From positions 21,092,593-21,156,592 of the forward strand of contig JACMZG010001914.1 in the NCBI GenBank assembly GCA_018340805.1: a DNA stretch of 64,000 nt, read 5' to 3'. The stretch is from Microvelia longipes. Its lineage: Eukaryota > Arthropoda > Insecta > Hemiptera > Veliidae. Below are positions 61,248 through 64,000 of the stretch, one piece after another. A program made the translations under genes and the position numbers. How positions within the stretch are numbered: the stretch's first letter is position 1; every line of letters begins with the position of its first letter. The notes beneath the pieces were generated by a model that saw only the letters and a list, made by a program, of their open reading frames with translations, made no database searches and was not told the DNA's origin.

Positions 61248-62599
61248 TGATATGTAGCCTTGTTTACATATTGCATTGTTTCTATTTGGGATCACTTGGT
61301 GAAGTGTTCTGACTATATGCAACAAGTAAATGTGTACATGGAGTTACAATTAAGTGACATAAAAGTAAAGAAATGACAGTTATAAAAATTTTTTAACTCC
61401 CTCTTTTACCATGGACCCAATTACAGTCTATTAAATTATTACTTACTCTTATTTCTGTAAGAATACACAACCCACCTTGCAAAATATTAATTCAATTTGT
61501 TTTAATAAGTCAACAATGATAAGCAATGAGAGGAATATCAATCAGCAAGGGGACTGTGGTGCTGACAGGTGATATCCTAAGTGAACTAAAGTTCACCTTG
61601 GATTAAATGGGGGAATACAACAGTCCCAACGATTGGCCTCTTAATTTTACAAAATTGAAGTGATATGAAACTTAATGTGAACTTATTTTTTAAAAGGTTG
61701 AGTGTTTTTAAGTAAATCAATTGGGACGTAGCATTAGAAAATGCTATCCAGAAAATTTGCTAGATACATGGCAAAATACCATGTATTGATAAATACTAAA
61801 ACAGGAACAACAAGCCTCACAGGCACGTTCTGTGGGCCTAGGAGGCTCATGAAAAAATGGTGAGGCGATATTAATTTGCTAAATACAATGCAAAATGCCA
61901 TGTAACAACAAATAATAATACAAAAAAACAACTCTATTGATTAATTTGGTATGATTATGTGGGTTAATGTTGATTAAGCTGCTAGAAATCAACGCTGTGG
62001 CAAACCTGTGTCATGAACTAACTTTGAAAGCTTTCCAAAAATTACCGATAATATTTTTAAACTTTAAATGAATGTAAATCATGGCAACTATTGGTTATGA
62101 CAGCTGCATTTAATGTAATAATTTTTTTTCGTTCCTTAATATTTTAACCAAATAAAAATGGTTTGCCATTGCCATGTTTTGAATTGCAAAAATTCAGAAA
62201 CTAGCTGTAAAAAAAGTTTTTCAAACTTCAACATAATGCTGCTGATGGCTGGTAGTTTACATTTTATTCAATTATTTATTAATTTAATAGATATAACCTA
62301 GGTTATCACAAGTGGGCGTCTAAATTTAAAAAACATAAAAAATGTTTTTTGTAATTGTTTCAGGCTGCATTAAATGCCAAAATCTATCTTCTAGCACGTG
62401 GTTAATTTAGCCACTTATGTTCACCTGATTAAATCGGTAAAATTTATAAAGTTATTAAATAAATTGAATAAAATGTAAACTTATTTGCTATCAGAAAGGT
62501 TCTGTGGAAGTTTAAAGACGACAAAGACCACAAAAAGCTCTTTGGCTAGTTAGAAGTATAACTAGAAAGTATAAAAAGTTAATAGCAAATTGAATGTGG
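61248..62599. other. AT-rich stretch, no recognised gene
   Basis: A short + strand reading at 62158 (MVCHCHVLNCKNSET...) has a Cys pattern reminiscent of the start of a THAP zinc finger but is soon interrupted. The rest is featureless. Confidence 0.4.
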
Positions 62600-62900
62600 G
62601 CAAAAAGCGGGAAATTAAGCCATTCCTACTTAATTTACTTAATCCTACTGAAAAGTAGGTCTGCGACGGCGCTAGCGTCGATCGGAATCCAAATTTTCCC
62701 ACCATTGAGTTGACAATCTTACTGTTTAAGTATCTATAAATCTCTTCTCAGGACAAGGATCTTTAATAAGGGGATGACGGATTAAGGAAAATTTCTGACC
62801 CCATGGATGTTGTAAGAGATAAAGAAATCAGAGGAAACATACCTTCCCCTTGGTTGTAATGAAAAAAAGGCGCCAAACGCAGGTTATGTAGCCAGGTTGT
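62600..62900. promoter_or_regulatory. CpG-bearing patch with two E2F-like octamers
   Basis: GCGGGAAA at 62607-62614 (TTTCCCGC on the other strand) and GCGCCAAA at 62870-62877 (TTTGGCGC) both match TTTSSCGC. Between them lies a CpG cluster GCGACGGCGCTAGCGTCGATCGG (given in two parts: GCGACGGCGCTAG then CGTCGATCGG). It could be the promoter of a gene reading right out of the window. No exon could be attached. Confidence 0.25.
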
Positions 62901-63371
62901 CGAGTTTGCTTCACAACTTTCTTCTATGCTTCTCGTGATTGTAATATTGGTGGTGCTTGTTAAGTCATTTGTGCTTATTCAATTTTAAATTTTGGACCAT
63001 ACTTCGCCACTTCAATGAGTGATAATTTAAGTGAGTTTTTTTATAACCTTCTCAAGCAATAAACAATGGGAAACCACTGAGAGGTAAGCTTGCCTCTAAA
63101 ATTTAAGACCTATGCTGTTATAAGAATTGTAAGCATGTGCATTTTGTATCAAGCATGTGTAGTTGGTTTTTGTTGTTTGTTTTGTGATGAATTTTCTCTA
63201 TTTTTTGGTTTTCAGTGGGGTAACTTTTTTGTATGGCAAATCAACTTAGAGCGTCATCCCCTTTATTCAAGATCCTTGGCTCAGGACCACGTGAAGGGTG
63301 CAAAACACTCTCTCTAGAGCCAACACCTCATTTTTACAACACTTTGATAATTCGAGTTAAACTAGAAAAAC
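62901..63371. other. No recognised gene
   Basis: The 75-codon + strand ORF at 63090-63317 starts soon after a GAG|GTAAGC donor-like site, but no homology or acceptor can be supported. Confidence 0.4.
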
Positions 63372-63386
63372 GGGGGGGGGGGGGGG
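63372..63386. repeat. Poly-G run (15 G)
   Basis: Uninterrupted G15, unusual in this AT-rich DNA and prone to length error in sequencing. Confidence 0.95.
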
Positions 63387-64000
63387 CGTCCCAGATTTGA
63401 TTACCACAACTAGCCTTTACCAGACAACACTTATAATTTGTAATTAATTATTAGGGTTACATTTAAGAGAGAATCAACCCATAGTTTCATTTCATAAACT
63501 ATTTAGCATTAAATCTACAACAGACCAATAAGTGGGTTTACCCAATTCCTAAGACAAAATAATTTTTAGTTAATGAAATATTCAATAACTTATTAATCAT
63601 AACAACTTACATTTGACTCCATGAATATTCTTCCGTTAATTAGCAAGTTTTTAAAAGTACCAGCACATTTATGGGACCTAAAATTAATAATTCTATAACA
63701 TAAATGCATTAACAACTTAATAAGTCATCAAATCTCATGTTTTCGATTTTGGCGGGTTTTTGTACACTCAGTGCAACCATGGGTAGCTAGGTTCGTTTAA
63801 GATGTGCGAAACAAGCATGTTTTACGGGTTTCGAGAATATTTCTATAATATTTACATATATTCGATTTTAGGCTAATCTTCAAACCCCGGTAGATTAGGG
63901 GTTTAATTCCCTTCTACAAGGGATTTTGGGGTTCAAGGAGGAGCTCGGACTTCCCGTGTCCTGTATTTTTTGGGGAATAATACCAAGAGACTTTTACTAA
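63387..64000. other. Right-edge sequence, nothing recognised
   Basis: The last 250 bases are GC-richer (AACCCCGGTAGATTAGGGGT, AGGAGGAGCTCGGACTTCCC) than the average of the window and could belong to a repeat or exon continuing outside. No reading is supported. Confidence 0.4.

Overview
The window is an AT-rich, intron-rich nuclear segment from an animal, most likely an insect. It has long introns with GT-AG sites, CpG-poor DNA, dense MITE-like and foldback repeats, tRNA-derived SINE remnants, (TA)n and (AAT)n microsatellites, and gypsy and LINE fragments. There are no bacterial features such as operons or Shine-Dalgarno sites. The insect order cannot be told from the sequence.

Three protein-coding genes can be assembled exon by exon. 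(1) On the + strand, three 3' exons (10203-14980) encode the C-terminal half of an RYK/Derailed-family receptor tyrosine (pseudo)kinase; the rest of the gene probably lies left of the window. (2) On the - strand, eight exons (46842 down to 26654) give a complete 385-residue ER thioredoxin-domain protein of the TXNDC5/pretaporter family, with a signal peptide, three thioredoxin domains and a C-terminal HDEL. (3) On the - strand, seven exons (58747 down to 50811) give a complete 373-residue AP endonuclease of the APEX1/Rrp1 (exonuclease III) type with all catalytic residues in place. Its first exon also carries, directly upstream and in the same reading frame, a 277-codon ORF separated from the AP-endonuclease ATG only by TGA-CAG-AAG. 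This stop-separated arrangement (readthrough, dicistronic mRNA, fixed nonsense mutation or assembly error) is the most interesting point in the window.

Layout: 1-10.2 kb is intron or intergenic DNA with a SINE, decayed repeats and a possible exon at the left edge. 10.2-15.1 kb holds the kinase exons and a CpG-rich patch. 15.1-26.6 kb is the tail-to-tail interval between the kinase and TXNDC5; it holds an 88-bp minisatellite, a 37-bp hairpin-forming minisatellite and a large foldback element. 26.6-46.9 kb is TXNDC5, whose 8.4-kb fifth intron contains a gypsy LTR element, the tail of an R2/R4-type LINE and a decayed APE-type LINE, all antisense to the host gene. 46.9-50.8 kb is a repeat-filled intergenic interval. 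50.8-59.6 kb is the AP endonuclease gene with its upstream ORF. 59.6-64 kb holds repeats and two CpG patches and no recognised gene.

The three genes have no evident joint pathway: axon-guidance or Wnt-receptor signalling, ER protein folding, and base-excision repair. Exon coordinates were read by hand from splice sites and codon phase. Every exon junction in the two complete genes is phase-consistent.
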